Positions 5,478 to 5,712 of a DNA stretch of 5,712 nucleotides are shown piece by piece (positions within the stretch are counted from its first letter, which is position 1; every line of letters begins with the position of its first letter). The stretch covers positions 1 through 5,712 of the forward strand of contig PXQM01000058.1 of the NCBI GenBank assembly GCA_003021325.1, written 5' to 3'. The stretch is from Halobacteriales archaeon QH_10_70_21 (GTDB lineage Archaea > Halobacteriota > Halobacteria > Halobacteriales > Haloarculaceae). The notes beneath the pieces were generated by a model. The model did no database searches. It was given only the letters and a program-made list of their open reading frames with translations, and was not told the origin of the DNA. The translations under genes were made by a program, and so were the position numbers.

Positions 5478-5712
5478 ATGGGACAGACGCTCACCGAAAA
5501 GATTCTCGATGACCACCTCGTCGAGGGCGACCTCGAGACGGGGGCGGAAATCGGGATCGAGATCGACCAGGTGCTCACGCAGGACACGACGGGTACCTTC
5601 GTGTGGCTCCAGTTCGAGGCGCTCTCGACGAACCCGGACGAGGCAAGCACCACAGGGAGCAACGCGACCGAGGAGCGCAGCGAGTCCTGGGAGTCGAGAG
5701 TGCCGAGGGCTT
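5478..5712 (+). CDS. acnA: Aconitate hydratase, N-terminal part (partial; possible insertion)
   Basis: The first 49 residues match the N-terminus of haloarchaeal aconitases: MGQTLTEKILDDHLVEG, then IGIEIDQVLTQDTTG (25-39) and FVWLQFEAL (41-49). Gln35-Asp36 in QDTT correspond to the substrate-binding Gln of the aconitase QDAT motif. Aconitase interconverts citrate and isocitrate in the TCA cycle using a [4Fe-4S] cluster whose cysteines would lie beyond the window. From residue 50 the family would continue through a short helix to a CDHQ motif. Instead the frame reads STNPDEASTTGSNATEERSE and on through WESRVPRA, rich in Ser, Thr, Glu and Arg and unlike the enzyme core. The frame is open to the edge (78 complete codons). 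The divergent part is flanked by imperfect inverted repeats. It may be an in-frame insertion that rejoins the enzyme downstream, or a disruption; the window does not show which. Confidence 0.85.
   Translation, partial: MGQTLTEKILDDHLVEGDLETGAEIGIEIDQVLTQDTTGTFVWLQFEALSTNPDEASTTGSNATEERSESWESRVPRA
5618..5704. repeat. 12-base imperfect inverted repeats around the divergent aconitase segment
   Basis: GGCGCTCTCGAC (5618-5629) and GTCGAGAGTGCC (5693-5704) are reverse complements with one mismatch, which would be a G-U pair in RNA. They bracket the stretch where the aconitase reading frame departs from the family. The left arm overlaps the codons for Ala48-Leu49-Ser50, the last matching residues. 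The segment may extend past the right edge, so the true boundary could be elsewhere. Confidence 0.5.

Noticed and set aside
4530..5516. N-terminal extension of mptD through the divergent aIF2-beta gene
   Set aside because: The extension is antisense to a conserved gene and has no family similarity; MptD proteins begin near the ATG at 4529.
5618..5712. An intein in the aconitase gene
   Set aside because: The divergent segment does not begin with Cys or the intein N-terminal splice motif, and it is rich in charged, disordered-type residues rather than intein core sequence.

Overview
The window looks like ordinary chromosomal DNA from a halophilic archaeon (class Halobacteria). It is GC-rich, its soluble proteins are rich in Asp and Glu, and several genes have a TATA-like box 25-33 bases before the start codon with no clear Shine-Dalgarno site, which fits leaderless transcripts. 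Ribosomal protein L10e, an aIF2-beta with a TRAM domain, an archaeal dihydroneopterin aldolase and a haloarchaeal-type aconitase all agree with this.

Layout. The left part runs on the plus strand: 50S ribosomal protein L10e (73-606), an unassigned six-helix membrane protein (824-1468) and a creatininase-family amidohydrolase (1682-2407). The last converges with a small acidic DUF5790-type protein on the minus strand (2603-3007). Also on the minus strand are a multi-pass DUF7544-like membrane protein (3077-4111) and MptD-type dihydroneopterin aldolase (4179-4529). MptD is divergent from aIF2-beta-TRAM (4605-5216), with only 75 bases between the starts. The 5' end of an aconitase gene (from 5478) is cut off by the right edge.

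The genes do not form one pathway. Most appear to be single transcription units, and translation (L10e, aIF2-beta), pterin biosynthesis (MptD), a possible deformylase or amidohydrolase, and the TCA cycle (aconitase) lie side by side. Gaps between genes are 67-261 bases. No tRNA, rRNA, CRISPR array or transposase gene was seen.

Two features stand out. First, the convergent gap contains an AT-rich element of about 111 bases bounded by 16-base imperfect inverted repeats, with nested palindromes; it could be MITE-like or a two-way terminator/operator. Second, the aconitase reading frame matches the family for about 49 residues, then turns in frame into an unrelated Ser/Glu/Arg-rich stretch flanked by 12-base imperfect inverted repeats. 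This suggests a small insertion inside a core metabolic gene. I did not find a convincing new multigene system.
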